The translations under genes and the position numbers were made by a program. Positions 8,834 to 19,140 of a DNA stretch of 64,000 nt are shown piece by piece. Each line of letters starts with the position of its first letter. The stretch's first letter is position 1. The notes under the pieces are model-generated. The model saw nothing but the letters and a program-made list of their open reading frames with translations, was not told the origin of the DNA and made no database searches. This DNA comes from Phoenix dactylifera (lineage: Eukaryota; Streptophyta; Magnoliopsida; Arecales; Arecaceae): the NCBI RefSeq assembly GCF_009389715.1, contig NC_052399.1:13829646-13893645 (forward strand), written 5' to 3'.

Positions 8834-9640
8834 TCCTGTCGCTTTCACATTCATCCTCGGACCTTCTTCCACCTCTCCGGTCGGGAACTCCACGTACGGT
8901 TGCCTCCCACCTCCGCCCCCACCTCGCCGGCAACATCCCCCCACCCTCACCCCACCGTCGCCTACGACCTCTTTCTCCTCCTCCATGTGAGGCCCAATAG
9001 TCCCACATCGGAAAGACTCGTTCCAGAGCCTGGGCATATGAGGCAGATGTCTCCAAATCCTGCAGACGCGTTTTGGGAGAAAAACAAAACTGGGGAGGGA
9101 TGAAGGACGCTTGCGTGAAGCCCCAAAACCAGACAATATCTGGCAGGAGAGCCCCGTGTTCCCCCCTCATGTGGCCCCCACGTGGGCACTAGGTGCCTCA
9201 CGTGCCTCGCAGAGGCGGGGGCGTGACATTTGGTATCAGAGCTGAGGACAGCTCTTGTCCGATAGTGGGAAGGGTGTGAGGCCCAATAGTCCCACATCGG
9301 AAAGACTCATTCTAGAGCCTGGGTGTCTCCAAATCCTGCAGACGCGTTTTCGGAGGAAAACAAAACTGGGGAGGGGTGAAGGACGTTTGCATGAAGCCCC
9401 AAAACTAGACAATATCTGGCAGGGGAGCCCCGTGTTCCCCCCTCATGTGGCCCCCACGTGGGCACCTAGACGGGGGCGTGACACTCCATGCCTACTGTGA
9501 CTGCTGCAAGACCGACACCGCCCTCGAGCACTACCGCCTCATCCTCGAGGACGCCACCTTTCATCCAACTTTTCAAGTTCCTCTTGGCATTGATGATAAA
9601 TTTTTCTTTGGCCTCTTTTCTGATCTCAGGTTTTCATCTG
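8834..9640 (+). pseudogene. PPR-like gene remnant interrupted by a TRIM
   Basis: If the TRIM and one copy of its 5-bp target duplication are set aside, the flanks join in one open frame. Left of the insertion the frame reads TVAYDLFLLLH, and right of it AYCDCCKTDTALEHYRLI and LEDATFHPT. This has the spacing of a pentatricopeptide repeat (Tyr and Leu in helix A, AYC..GK-like turn, ALE.Y in helix B, closing P). An arginine/proline-rich leader precedes it. Only about one repeat survives and the frame soon ends, so it is a truncated fragment rather than a working organelle RNA-binding protein. The identification rests on one motif copy and could be wrong. Confidence 0.5.
8986..9483 (+). mobile_element. 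TRIM (miniature LTR retrotransposon), 498 bp
   Basis: Two terminal repeats start TGTGAGGCCCAATAG and end GGGGGCGTGACA: 8986-9228 (243 bp) and 9275-9483 (209 bp, with two internal deletions). Only 46 bp lie between them. That interior contains TGGTATCAGAGC at 9231-9242, the primer-binding site for initiator methionine tRNA, and ends in the purine-rich GTGGGAAGGG. The element is flanked by the direct repeat CTCCA at 8981-8985 and 9484-9488. It has no coding capacity and would depend on another element's proteins. Confidence 0.93.
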
Positions 9641-9659
9641 AGAGATGGAGGTAAAGATA

Positions 9660-10325
9660 GCACGTATCCATACATTATAAATTTTTGTTCAATCAAGAAA
9701 TCACACCTGTAGAATATATATGGAGCACAAGTTTGCGAAACTAGTTTTACTTGTCTTATTTTTTTCTATTGGACTAAATTTAATCAGCTCTAAGATTTTC
9801 TTAGTGAGGTGGGGTGAGATAAAAGTCAGTATCGTTGGAAGGTCACAGTTTAGAACTGCTCCATGATTTATGCTCGGCTACATGGTTGCCATGAAGATGA
9901 GGAAATGCTGACAATTTCTTCTCTCTCCTACTTTGAAGGTTTCAAACTGCCATTTTGTGAAGTAGAAGACACGGGAAGGAGAGTGTATGTGATGTCCAAT
10001 ACCATTTAGCAGTCAGCAGATGAGGAATCTTTCTTCGAGTCTTTATTAGGTTCTTTACTGTGGAAAAGGTAATGTCAAGTTCTTCAACTTTGGAGATAAA
10101 ATCTCTGGAATAGTTCGCGGATGAGAGGCCGTAATTAGAGTAAACAGATGACTGATAGCTCCAGCACTTTGACTTTTGGCACTTCCACAATCTAGGCTGA
10201 CTTCAAGAACTTTTGACCTGTTCAGATGCAGATCATACTAATTGATCAACTCTTTTTAAATAAGAAGTATTTCTGCTGCTTCTGCTTCTCCACAGATATC
10301 AGTATACTATCATGTTCTTGGAGAG
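9660..10325 (+). promoter_or_regulatory. upstream region of the receptor-kinase gene
   Basis: Noncoding. A TTTTTAAATAAG stretch near 10253-10264 is the only TATA-like sequence within 100 bp of the start codon. I see no other clear element. Confidence 0.3.
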
Positions 10326-12719
10326 ATGGCTATCATCAGACTTTTGTTCACTGCTCTTCTGTTGCTTCCTTTCTTTCTATTCTTCTCCTCCGGTGCCAAA
10401 CCCCAGACTGCTGCTGATACCCTCTCTCGAGGCCAATCTCTCTCTGGGGAGCAGACCTTGGTGTCCAAGGGTGGCAGCTTCGAATTTGGTTTCTTCTCCC
10501 CAGGTAACTCCCATAAGTATTACGTAGGCATCTGGTATAAGAAGGTCTCCAAGCAAACTGTTGCTTGGGTGGCGAACAGGGAGAAACCTGTCTCGAATGC
10601 TTCAGCTTCAGAGCTGAAGCTATCTGAAGATGGCGGCAATCTAGTCCTTGCGGACTCCAAAAACCAAATCTGGTCATCCAATTCAACCTCCACTGCTTCA
10701 AACTCCACGATCGCAGTGCTGCTTGACAGCGGTAATCTCGTCTTAAAAGATGAGTTCGGTTCTCATATTTTCTGGCAGAGCTTTGATCACCCAACAAACG
10801 CATGGTTCCCCGGAGCAAAGCTGGGGTATGATAAGCTCAACAAAGTGGACCGCCTCCTTACCTCGTGGAGGAATTCGGAAGATCCTTCAGCCGGCCCGTA
10901 CTCTGTCGAGATCAGCCCGAATGGCATCACCCAGTTATACTTTCTGGTTAACAGGACTCGACAGTACTTCACTACTGGGGTTTGGGACGGGCGAATATTT
11001 AGTGCGATACCAGAAATGAGGGCGATCAACTCCACCTTCGACTTGGTTGCCGGTAAAAACGTGAACTACTTCAGTTATAATGTCCCCGACGCTTCTTCTA
11101 TCGCGAACTACATGTTGGATTTCACAGGCCGCATTATATGGCAGCAATGGGACCCTCCTACAGAGAAGTGGGTAATGTATTGCTCGCTTCCAAGGGATCC
11201 ATGTGATGTTTATGCTCTTTGTGGGTCCTTCAGCAGCTGCCGCAACTACAGCTCTCCCTCCTGCGAGTGTTTGCAAGGCTTTGAGCCTCTGTCCATGGAA
11301 GAATGGAATTTAGGCGACCACACCAGAGGCTGTGCTAGAAAAACATCTCTGCGGTGCGATGGAAATGATGGATTCGTGAAGTTATCCGATGTGCAGCTGC
11401 CCGCTAATCCTGAATCCTTAGCAGCCAACAGCACCGAAGAGTGCGAATCCACTTGCTTGAACAATTGCTCGTGTGTCGCTTATGCTTATGATACCGAGTG
11501 TTTGATGTGGAATGGGGGTTTTCTCGGCCTTAAAAAACTGCCGGTTGGATCGAATAATGATGAAATGTTGGGAGTTCTTTATCTTCGGCTTGCTGCTTCC
11601 GAGTTAGTGAGGCCTAAATCTGAGAAGGCGAGGACTGTGGCTCTCATTAGTTCTGTGGCAGGTCTTGTTCTTATCACCAGCCTTGTTTCGGTGTTGATCT
11701 GGAGATTCTGGAGGAAACCTGCTTTTGGAGTTCCTGAGGCAGCTCGAGGTTTTCTGGTTCCATTTGATTACAAAGATATAAAGAGGGCCACCAAGGATTT
11801 CTCCGAGAAGCTCGGGCAAGGAAGCTTTGGGGCTGTGTTCAAGGGAATTTTGCCGGACTCGACTGTCATAGCTGTCAAGAAACTTGAAGGTGTCAGGCAA
11901 GGGGAGAAGCAGTTCAGGATGGAAGTGAGCACGATCGGGATGATTCACCATGTCAATCTAGTCCGTCTCCTCGGGTTCTGCTCTAATGGTGATAGAAGGC
12001 TACTGGTTTATGATTACATACCCAGGGGTTCGCTAGATTCATGTTTGTTCGGAAGTAGCTCTGAGATCTTAAACTGGAATCAGAGATACCAAGTTGCACT
12101 GGGGACTGCGAGAGGCTTAGCTTATCTCCATGAGAAATGTAGAGAATGCATCATGCACTGCGATATCAAGCCTGAGAATATACTTTTAGATATGAATATG
12201 TGTCCCAAGATTGCAGACTTTGGTATGGCAAAGCTCCTCAGTCATGAATTTAGCCGAGTGCTGACGAGCATGAGAGGAACTTTTGGCTATCTAGCTCCAG
12301 AATGGCTCACAGGCTCTGCCATCACTCCAAAAGCCGATGTTTATAGCTACGGAATGATGCTCCTTGAGATAATCTCAGGCAGGCGAAACACAGACAGAAC
12401 AGAAGATGGAGTATTTGTGTACTTCCCTCTCTGGGCTGCAATCAAAGTGAATGAAAGGGATGTTCTTTGCATACTAGATCAGAAGTTGGAGGGCGACGCC
12501 AATGCAGAAGAGCTTAGTCGAGCTTGCAAAATTGCTTGCTGGTGTATTCAGGATCAGGAGACCAGCAGACCAACAATGGGACACGTGGTTCACCAATTGG
12601 AGGGAGTTCTAGATATGGGAATGCCTCCGATCCCTAGGTTGCTTCAGAAACTTGCCGCGGATGGCTTCATCAGCACCTTGTCAGAGTCTACAGGGGAATT
12701 CTATTCTGCTCAAGTTTAA
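10326..12719 (+). CDS. G-type lectin S-domain receptor-like serine/threonine kinase (At2g19130-like)
   Basis: An intact, intronless 797-residue receptor kinase of normal family length. Residues 1-24 form a signal peptide. A mannose-binding bulb-lectin domain follows (about 35-150, with GIWYKKV and WVANREKPVSN), then the S-locus glycoprotein region (about 205-300), an EGF/PAN-type cysteine-rich region (about 290-420), a membrane helix (about 437-461) and a kinase (about 490-770). The kinase has the glycine loop LGQGSFGAVFKG, the lysine in IAVKKLEG, the catalytic loop HCDIKPENILLD, ADFGMAK and GTFGYLAPEW. The Cys before the catalytic Asp makes it a non-RD kinase, a type common among immune receptors. 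It should sit in the plasma membrane; its ligand is unknown. Start: first ATG of the open frame, directly giving the signal peptide. Two decayed paralogues lie downstream on the other strand. Confidence 0.95.
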   Translation: MAIIRLLFTALLLLPFFLFFSSGAKPQTAADTLSRGQSLSGEQTLVSKGGSFEFGFFSPGNSHKYYVGIWYKKVSKQTVAWVANREKPVSNASASELKLSEDGGNLVLADSKNQIWSSNSTSTASNSTIAVLLDSGNLVLKDEFGSHIFWQSFDHPTNAWFPGAKLGYDKLNKVDRLLTSWRNSEDPSAGPYSVEISPNGITQLYFLVNRTRQYFTTGVWDGRIFSAIPEMRAINSTFDLVAGKNVNYFSYNVPDASSIANYMLDFTGRIIWQQWDPPTEKWVMYCSLPRDPCDVYALCGSFSSCRNYSSPSCECLQGFEPLSMEEWNLGDHTRGCARKTSLRCDGNDGFVKLSDVQLPANPESLAANSTEECESTCLNNCSCVAYAYDTECLMWNGGFLGLKKLPVGSNNDEMLGVLYLRLAASELVRPKSEKARTVALISSVAGLVLITSLVSVLIWRFWRKPAFGVPEAARGFLVPFDYKDIKRATKDFSEKLGQGSFGAVFKGILPDSTVIAVKKLEGVRQGEKQFRMEVSTIGMIHHVNLVRLLGFCSNGDRRLLVYDYIPRGSLDSCLFGSSSEILNWNQRYQVALGTARGLAYLHEKCRECIMHCDIKPENILLDMNMCPKIADFGMAKLLSHEFSRVLTSMRGTFGYLAPEWLTGSAITPKADVYSYGMMLLEIISGRRNTDRTEDGVFVYFPLWAAIKVNERDVLCILDQKLEGDANAEELSRACKIACWCIQDQETSRPTMGHVVHQLEGVLDMGMPPIPRLLQKLAADGFISTLSESTGEFYSAQV

Positions 12720-12992
12720 AGCATGCCATGGTGATTGGCAGACATGTACTAAATAAAAAATCATGCTGTATTGGTGGAATATTTGGCCATTTCTGTATGA
12801 TGTTATATAGACATAGTAGAATGTCCTGCCTTCTTGTAACTCCTTTAGAATAATACCTTATGTCGATCCTCATTTACAGTAAATGGCTTTGGTTGATCTT
12901 TTCTACAGTTGTTCCCTCTGTTCTCTTCAGGTGTAAGCAAACTATCTTATACTTGGGATTTGTTCTTCCTCGCCCTTTCCTGATTATTTTGA
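12720..12992 (+). other. 3' flank of the receptor-kinase gene
   Basis: AT-rich untranslated-type sequence. AATAAA-like signals occur at about 12753 and near 12849 (GAATAATACC), either of which could direct polyadenylation. Confidence 0.35.
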
Positions 12993-13000
12993 CTCTAGAT

Positions 13001-13998
13001 CAGGGCCGGCCCAAGCCCTAGGCGACTGAGGCAGTCGCCTAAAGCCCCGGGCCAATGGAAGGCCTCCGGGAGCAGAAGCTGGCTACGAGTCTTCCCCCTT
13101 GATGGAAGGGAGGTGGAGGGTTTTCTGGCCTGCAGAGGGCAATTGGGGAAGTTGGGGACAGTAGTTTTGTGTTGGGTGGAGAGAGAGAGAGAGAGAGAGA
13201 GAGAGGAGGGATTTGGTTGGCTTCATACACGCCTGAAGTCACTCTTATCTTTCATCCCTTCTCTTTTTTGGTTTTGGTCTTGGTTTTCCTTCCCTCACAA
13301 GTTATTACTCCTGAATCCTGATCCAGCTGGGCCATCAGAAAGAAAGATAGGGGGATTGGAGATGGACTTCTTGGAGGGTGGAGATTTTTTTAATTTTCTC
13401 CTCTTGGTTTCTTCTCCCCTCTTGGGTGGTAGAGAGAGAAAAGGAGGGAGGGGGTTGAATGGCTGCCGTGCCGTGATGTTGCAGTTGCAGCTTCGGTGCT
13501 CACTTGAAGGGGGAGATGGTCTTTAGCAAAAGAAAAGAAGGGTAGAGAAAGAGGGGGGGGGGGGGGTTGAAGGGGAGATGGTGGGATGGGACTTTTATTA
13601 ATTAGATGGAGTGAATTTCCCATAATGACCCTACTTTTTTTTATAGAGAGAGCTCTTTTGGACAAATTCTTTGACCATGAAGCGCCATGGGATGGCCTTT
13701 TTCCTATTCTGCTCTCGCTTCACATGGTAAACAGTATTGCCAAGAACAGTTTCATCGCCCTTTTTTTTTAAGTATTTTTTTTAATATTTTCATTCAAGAA
13801 TTATATTAAACTGAAGAGGCTTTTTGTCTACCTTTATTAGATTCATGCATCTTTGTTGAAATAGTGTACTTGACAGCAATCTATTTCCATAACATTTTTT
13901 TAAGTATTTTAAATTTATTAAAAAAATTTATTATTTAAAAAAAGAGGCCTCATTTACTGACTTCGTCTTGAGCCCCCAGATGTATTGGGCCGCCCCTG
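13001..13998. mobile_element. non-autonomous hAT-type DNA transposon (998 bp)
   Basis: The left end starts CAGGGCCGGCCCAAG and the right end, read inward on the other strand, starts CAGGGGCGGCCCAATAC. These are imperfect terminal inverted repeats of the hAT kind. An 8-bp direct repeat CTCTAGAT flanks it exactly at 12993-13000 and 13999-14006, the length expected for hAT insertion. The interior has a GA microsatellite (about 13179-13204), a run of 14 G (13553-13566) and no transposase. Confidence 0.88.
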
Positions 13999-14006
13999 CT
14001 CTAGAT

Positions 14007-15626
14007 AATGGGTTACAAGCTCTCAACTTACAATAAATCCATGGAAGACGCATGTCCATGTTAATTACTTCATTTATTCCAAATATGGTTATTACTTTTA
14101 TTATTTCTTTCATGTTCTTATCTGCATTCATGTCCATCAGCAAAAGGCAGGTATCAGCCTGCTTATGCATACTCTACTTCCATGAAGGGTTGAAAATGGA
14201 CTTGGAAATGGTCAAACACTTGTGCATACATATCCATCTATGTTGAGCTGATACAAAATACAGACACAATTAAGAATTGCCCCCGTTGTATAAACAAAAA
14301 CAGATGCAAATTTCTTATCAAAAAAAATTACGGATACAAACTGGATTTATACAAATACAGATAAGAATCAGATATGACAGATGTGAAATATATATCCACA
14401 ATATATAAGCCAAATATTGAAAATAGAGTCGGGTGAAAAAAAAATGATGGGATAAATTTCTAAAAGTAAGCCAACATAAAAGTAGTCCTACAACTGGAAT
14501 TATAATCCAAACAAATTATAGCATCAACAAGAATCAACTCTACGATACGACAATGTACGTTACCGTACCCTCATCAGTGTCCTGAGATCCATATCCATAT
14601 GCAAATAATAAATTAATATCCATTTCCATATGTGAATTTGGAACAACTTATAAAAATCCATATAAGTACTCATATTCAGGACAGGTACATGCACATGTAT
14701 CAACCTTAAAATGCAGAAAACCATACAGATGGATGATATCCAAGCTATTTTCAACCCTAGTTCTGTATTTGTTCTTTAGACTATAGATTGAAGCTGGCAT
14801 ATATCATACAATCCAGACGAAAGATCAGAGCAAATGCTACAATGAGAGGTATAATTGTGATCCATATGTAAACTTCGGACTCTTACACCGTCCTTATGAC
14901 TAGTATTCGGAGATTAACTAAGTTTATGTGATAACCATTCCACTGTGACAGGACGACTTCAAATAAACCAGTTCTAATCTCCTCTTGCAATGGAAATAAT
15001 GCCAATAGAGCGGAACACCACCTTGGTATGGCCCTTCATAGGGTTATTTAACTTGTATTTGCCATGCATATTGTCTCTTTGGAGATATAAGTGTAAATCC
15101 ACATCAAAAATGCACTTGGATATTGCAATTTCACAAGCACCTTCCAGGATCATATTCTCCTTCAGGTATGTCTGAGAATCTTCTCGGTTCTAATAAGCTC
15201 ACAAAATGAAAAGAAGTGCCGCAACCTCCTTTGATGGGATGAGAAGAGTGGGAAGGCTCCTTTGGGAGTTTCCTTTAACCCTCGTGCCTTGCTTTGAGGG
15301 TCTACAGACGCAGAATATGTCACTTTTGAAGAAATATCTATAAGAAAATTCCTTTATTAAAAGATGAAAGTCCAGTTGCTTTTCATTAAGAAATGAAAGG
15401 TGACACATTTGCAAGGGGCCAAGAAGCCAAGGGTTACATGGTGGAGAAAGAGAGGGAAAGGAGAAGACAACTAAAGCTTCATTCTGTGAGAACTATAAAT
15501 TTATCACTTTGTCGGAGTTCAAGAAAGGAAGGGCATTCTACCATCACCGTAGTTGATCTCAAGCAGAACTAATCAAAGAATCCACGATGAAAATACATGG
15601 AATTTACCCAATCACCATCGAATGAT
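14007..15626. other. intergenic DNA; right part belongs to a tandem duplication
   Basis: The left half (14007-14950) is AT-rich with no gene. From about 14960 to 15626 the sequence is recognisably similar to 18490-19140: both contain a diverged block with the message-sense minus-strand words MKGHTK, followed by similar 3' flanks of the two kinase pseudogenes (for example GGCATTCTACCA and AATTTAC.CAATCACCATC). So the duplicated unit is larger than the kinase gene itself. Confidence 0.6.
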
Positions 15627-17976
15627 CTATTTTTGAGCTGTGTGAGAATTCCTCCGGAGACTCCAAGGAGATGCTGAAGTATTCAGCATCCCTATCGCCT
15701 TCACTGTCATCCATGACAAGTTTCTGAAGTAACTGAGGGATGGGAGGCATGCTGACATTGTCGGTCTACTGCTCTCTTGATCCTGAATACACCAACAAGC
15801 AATTTTACAAGCACGGCTAAGCTCTTCCACATTGACATTGCCCTCCAACTTCGCATCTAGTAAGCGTAGAATGCCACCTTTATGGAGCTTGATTGCATCC
15901 CACACAGGGAAATAAACAAATCTCCCATCTTCCAATCTGTCTGTGTTTCGCCTGCCTGAGAATTTTTCAAGGAGCACTGAGCCATTCTGGAGCCAGATAG
16001 CCAACAGTTCTTCTCATAGTCGTCAACACTTGGCTAAATTCATGGCCAATGAGCTTTGCCATACCAAAATCCGAAATCTTTGCACACATACCCACATCTA
16101 AAAGTATATTTTCAGGCCTGATGTCACAGTGTACAATGCATTCTCTGCAATTCTCATAGAGATACCTCAATCCTCTTGCAACTCCCAGTGCAATTTGGAA
16201 CCTTTGATCCCAGTCCAAGGTTTTTTCAGAGCTATTATTAAACAAATATGAATCTAATGAACCTCTGGGAACATAATCATAAACCAGTAGCCTTATATCG
16301 CCTTCGGAGCAGAAGCCACGAAGATGGACTAGATTGACATGGTGAATCATCCCAATCGTGCTTACTTCCGTCCTGAATTGCTTCTCCCCCGGACAAAGAC
16401 CTTCAAGTTTCTTAACAACTATTACAGTTGAGTCTGGCAGCATTCCTTTAAACACAGTCCCGAAGCTTGCTTTGCCAAGCTTCTCTGAGAAGTCCTTCGG
16501 GGCCCTCCTTATAACTTTGTAATCAAACATAACAAGAAAACCTTGAACTGCCTCTGAACTTCCAACTTCTGGTGTCCTACAGAATCTCCAAACCAGAACT
16601 AAAACAATGCCAGTGATCAAGGCGAAACCTCCCACTGAACTAAAGATGGCCACAGCATATTCCCACCTCATCTCAATATTAGGCCTCACGAGCTCTGAAG
16701 AAGCAAGACGAAGATAAAGAACTCCCGATCCTCCTTCACTGATCGGACTATCAGACAACTTTTTGAGGTTTAGAATTTCACCATTCCACATTAGACACCC
16801 TTCGTCATAAGAATAAGCAACACAAGAACAATTGTTAAAGCAAGTTACTTCACACTTTTTTGCACTGCCCACAGCTAGCAGCTCAGGACTAACTGGAAAC
16901 TGCACATTGGCTAGCTTCATGAATCCATCTTTTCCTCCACACTGCAATGGGGTTTTTCTGACACACCCTCCGGTGTAATCGCCCAAATTCCATTCTTCCA
17001 TAGAAAGTGGCTCAAAGCCTTGCAAACACTCACACGAGGGAGAGCTGTTGTTGCTGCAGCTACTAAAGGTTCCGCAGAGCGTATACACATCACATGGATC
17101 CAATGGGAAAATGCAATGCACTACCCACTCTCGTGTATCACTGTTTCATACTCGCCACTTCATTTGGCCTGTGAAATCTAACATGTAATTCGAGATAACA
17201 GAACTATCATGAACAAAATAAGTGGAGTAGCTTGTGTTCACATCTGTTACATAGTCGAAGCTGTAAAACTTCTCTATATCTGGAGCTGAGCCAAACAACA
17301 GCATGTCCTCAATACCAGAAGGCCAGTATGGTCGGTTCCTGTTAATCACTAAGAAGAAATGGAAGATCCCATTTCGGTTGACCTCAGCAGAGAATAGCCC
17401 AGGTGAAGGATCTTCTGAATTCCTCCATGAAGTGAGGAAACGGTTTTCTTTGCTGAACTTATCATACCCCAACTTCGCACCAGGGAGCCATGTATTTGTT
17501 GGGTGATCAAAACTTTGCCAAGAAACATGAGAGGTAGAATCATCTTTTATGACGAGGTTGCCATCATCATGGAGCACTGCAATTCCGAGGTTTGAAGCAG
17601 TGAACATTGAATTGGATGACCAGATAATATTTTCTGAGTGTGTGACAAGGATTAGATTACCATCTTCAGAGAGTTTTAACTCTAAAGATGAAGTGTTAAA
17701 GACAGGCCTCTCCCTGTTTGCTACCCAAACTACAGTTTGTTTAGAGACTTTCTTATACCAAATGCCCAAATAATACTTGTGAGGGTTACCTGGGGTGAAG
17801 AAACCAAGCTCGAAATTGCCACCTCGGGATACCATGGTCTGGTTTCCTAAGACTGAGAGAGATTGGCCTCGACTGAGGGTATCACCTGTAAACTGGAGTT
17901 GAGCACTAGAGGAGAAGAAAAGAAAGAAGCAAAGCAACAGAAGGGCAGTGAGCAAAGGCCTCCTTCTGGTGGCCAT
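15627..17976 (-). pseudogene. S-domain receptor-like kinase pseudogene
   Basis: A paralogue of the kinase at 10326, on the opposite strand. It retains signal peptide, lectin, S-locus, PAN, membrane and kinase segments but has at least three disabling lesions. First, TGA at 17146-17148 stands where the intact copy has Trp (frame continues unchanged after it). Second, about 47 bp are missing near 15975, just after LAPEWL in the activation segment, shifting the frame and deleting the region with the conserved DVYSYG. Third, about 37 bp are missing near 15757 after RPTM, shifting the frame again. Key residues have also drifted: the glycine loop reads LGKASFG, the catalytic loop HCDIRPEN. The start ATG at 17976 is retained. 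A truncated lectin-only protein of 276 residues remains theoretically possible. Confidence 0.93.
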
Positions 17977-18490
17977 CTTTGAAGAAAAATAACCTGTAAT
18001 GTTATTTCTGGATAACTAGAAATAGTAATGGTGCTCCTAGGACTTGGTCATATGATGCCTAGATTTTCCATATGTTTTCCTATACCATAGTAAATGCACA
18101 TCTTGATATACGGAGGACTTGAGGAAAGCTAGCAATGTAGATTTGGTTCTAGGTTGCTTACTAGTTGGCGTCAAACATTGACTTAAGTCATACAATAACT
18201 AGATTTTCCATATCATCGTATGATAACTAGATTTTCCATATCTTGACATACCAAAGACTTGAGGAAGTCTAGCAATGCAGAATTGGTTCAAGGTAAAGTA
18301 CAAGTTGGGGTCAAACGTTTGACTTTGAACATACTGGAGGTTCAATTCAAAAGATGGCATTGAACATCTTTCATGCTTTCTAATCCTCCTTCCAAGTAAT
18401 ATTTTCTACGGTGGAAAGACATTAATCCTCCCTCAAAATTCTCAAAATAAACAGGGAAAAAAAGAACCATCGCTTCCTGTTGATATTACC
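17977..18490 (-). promoter_or_regulatory. upstream region of the kinase pseudogene with duplicated W-box pairs
   Basis: Two similar blocks, about 18061-18184 and 18229-18328, share ATTTTCCATAT, GACTTGAGGAA, CTAGCAATG and a closing inverted pair of WRKY-type TTGAC cores: GTCAAACATTGAC at 18170-18182 and the perfect palindrome GTCAAACGTTTGAC at 18310-18323. They lie about 195 and 335 bp upstream of the pseudogene's start codon. Confidence 0.5.
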
Positions 18491-19140
18491 TCAATTATTC
18501 TCCTCTCTTCCAGTGGAAGTTAATGCCCATAGAGTGGATCCCTTTCTTGGTGTGGCCCTTCATGAGATTCTTTAGATTGATTTTTTAGGTATATCACCTC
18601 TTTGGTGATGAAGGAAAGTAAATACCCACATCAAGAATGCATTTGGATATTATAATTTTGCAGCACAATGAGGGATCATATTAAATGATCTGAGAAACTT
18701 CAGTTTACTAGAGGAACAAAAACTCAATGTTTTTTGACAGAATGAAAAGAATGGGAAGGGTTACAAAGTAGATACAGGAGGGAAAGGATGCCACTAAATC
18801 TTTTTAATTAGAACTAATAAGGGCATTTGTTCCATAGGGAAATCAAGAATGCAAGGCATTCTACCACCTCCACAGTTGATGTCAAGTAGAGCTAATCAAT
18901 ACTCAAGAATTTTTTTCCTTCTTAGAGAAGTAATGAAGTGTGACACTTCCCCACAAATATTATGAATCAAGAAAAATAATGTACATGATATATACAGAGA
19001 CGAAATAATTTAGGAGAAGAAGAGAGAAGAGGACAAGTACATGAAATGGTGTAACACATCAAAGAACTAATCATATACTTAATACCTGGAATTTACTCAA
19101 TCACCATCAAATGGTTTAAGCTTGAGCTGTAGGGGAAATT
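18490..19140. repeat. second copy of the duplicated 3'-flank block
   Basis: Diverged copy of 14960-15626. Read on the minus strand it has the words SKCILDVG and NLMKGHTKKGIHSMGINFHW with stops between, while the other copy has DVDLHLYLQRDNMHGKYKL and NNPMKGHTKVVFRSIG. I do not recognise the protein; it may be a short exon remnant of a gene carried in the duplication. Confidence 0.5.

Noticed and set aside
9225-9300. Intergenic tRNA gene near the TGGTATCAGAGC sequence
   Set aside because: This is the primer-binding site of the TRIM, complementary to the tRNA 3' end, not a tRNA gene.
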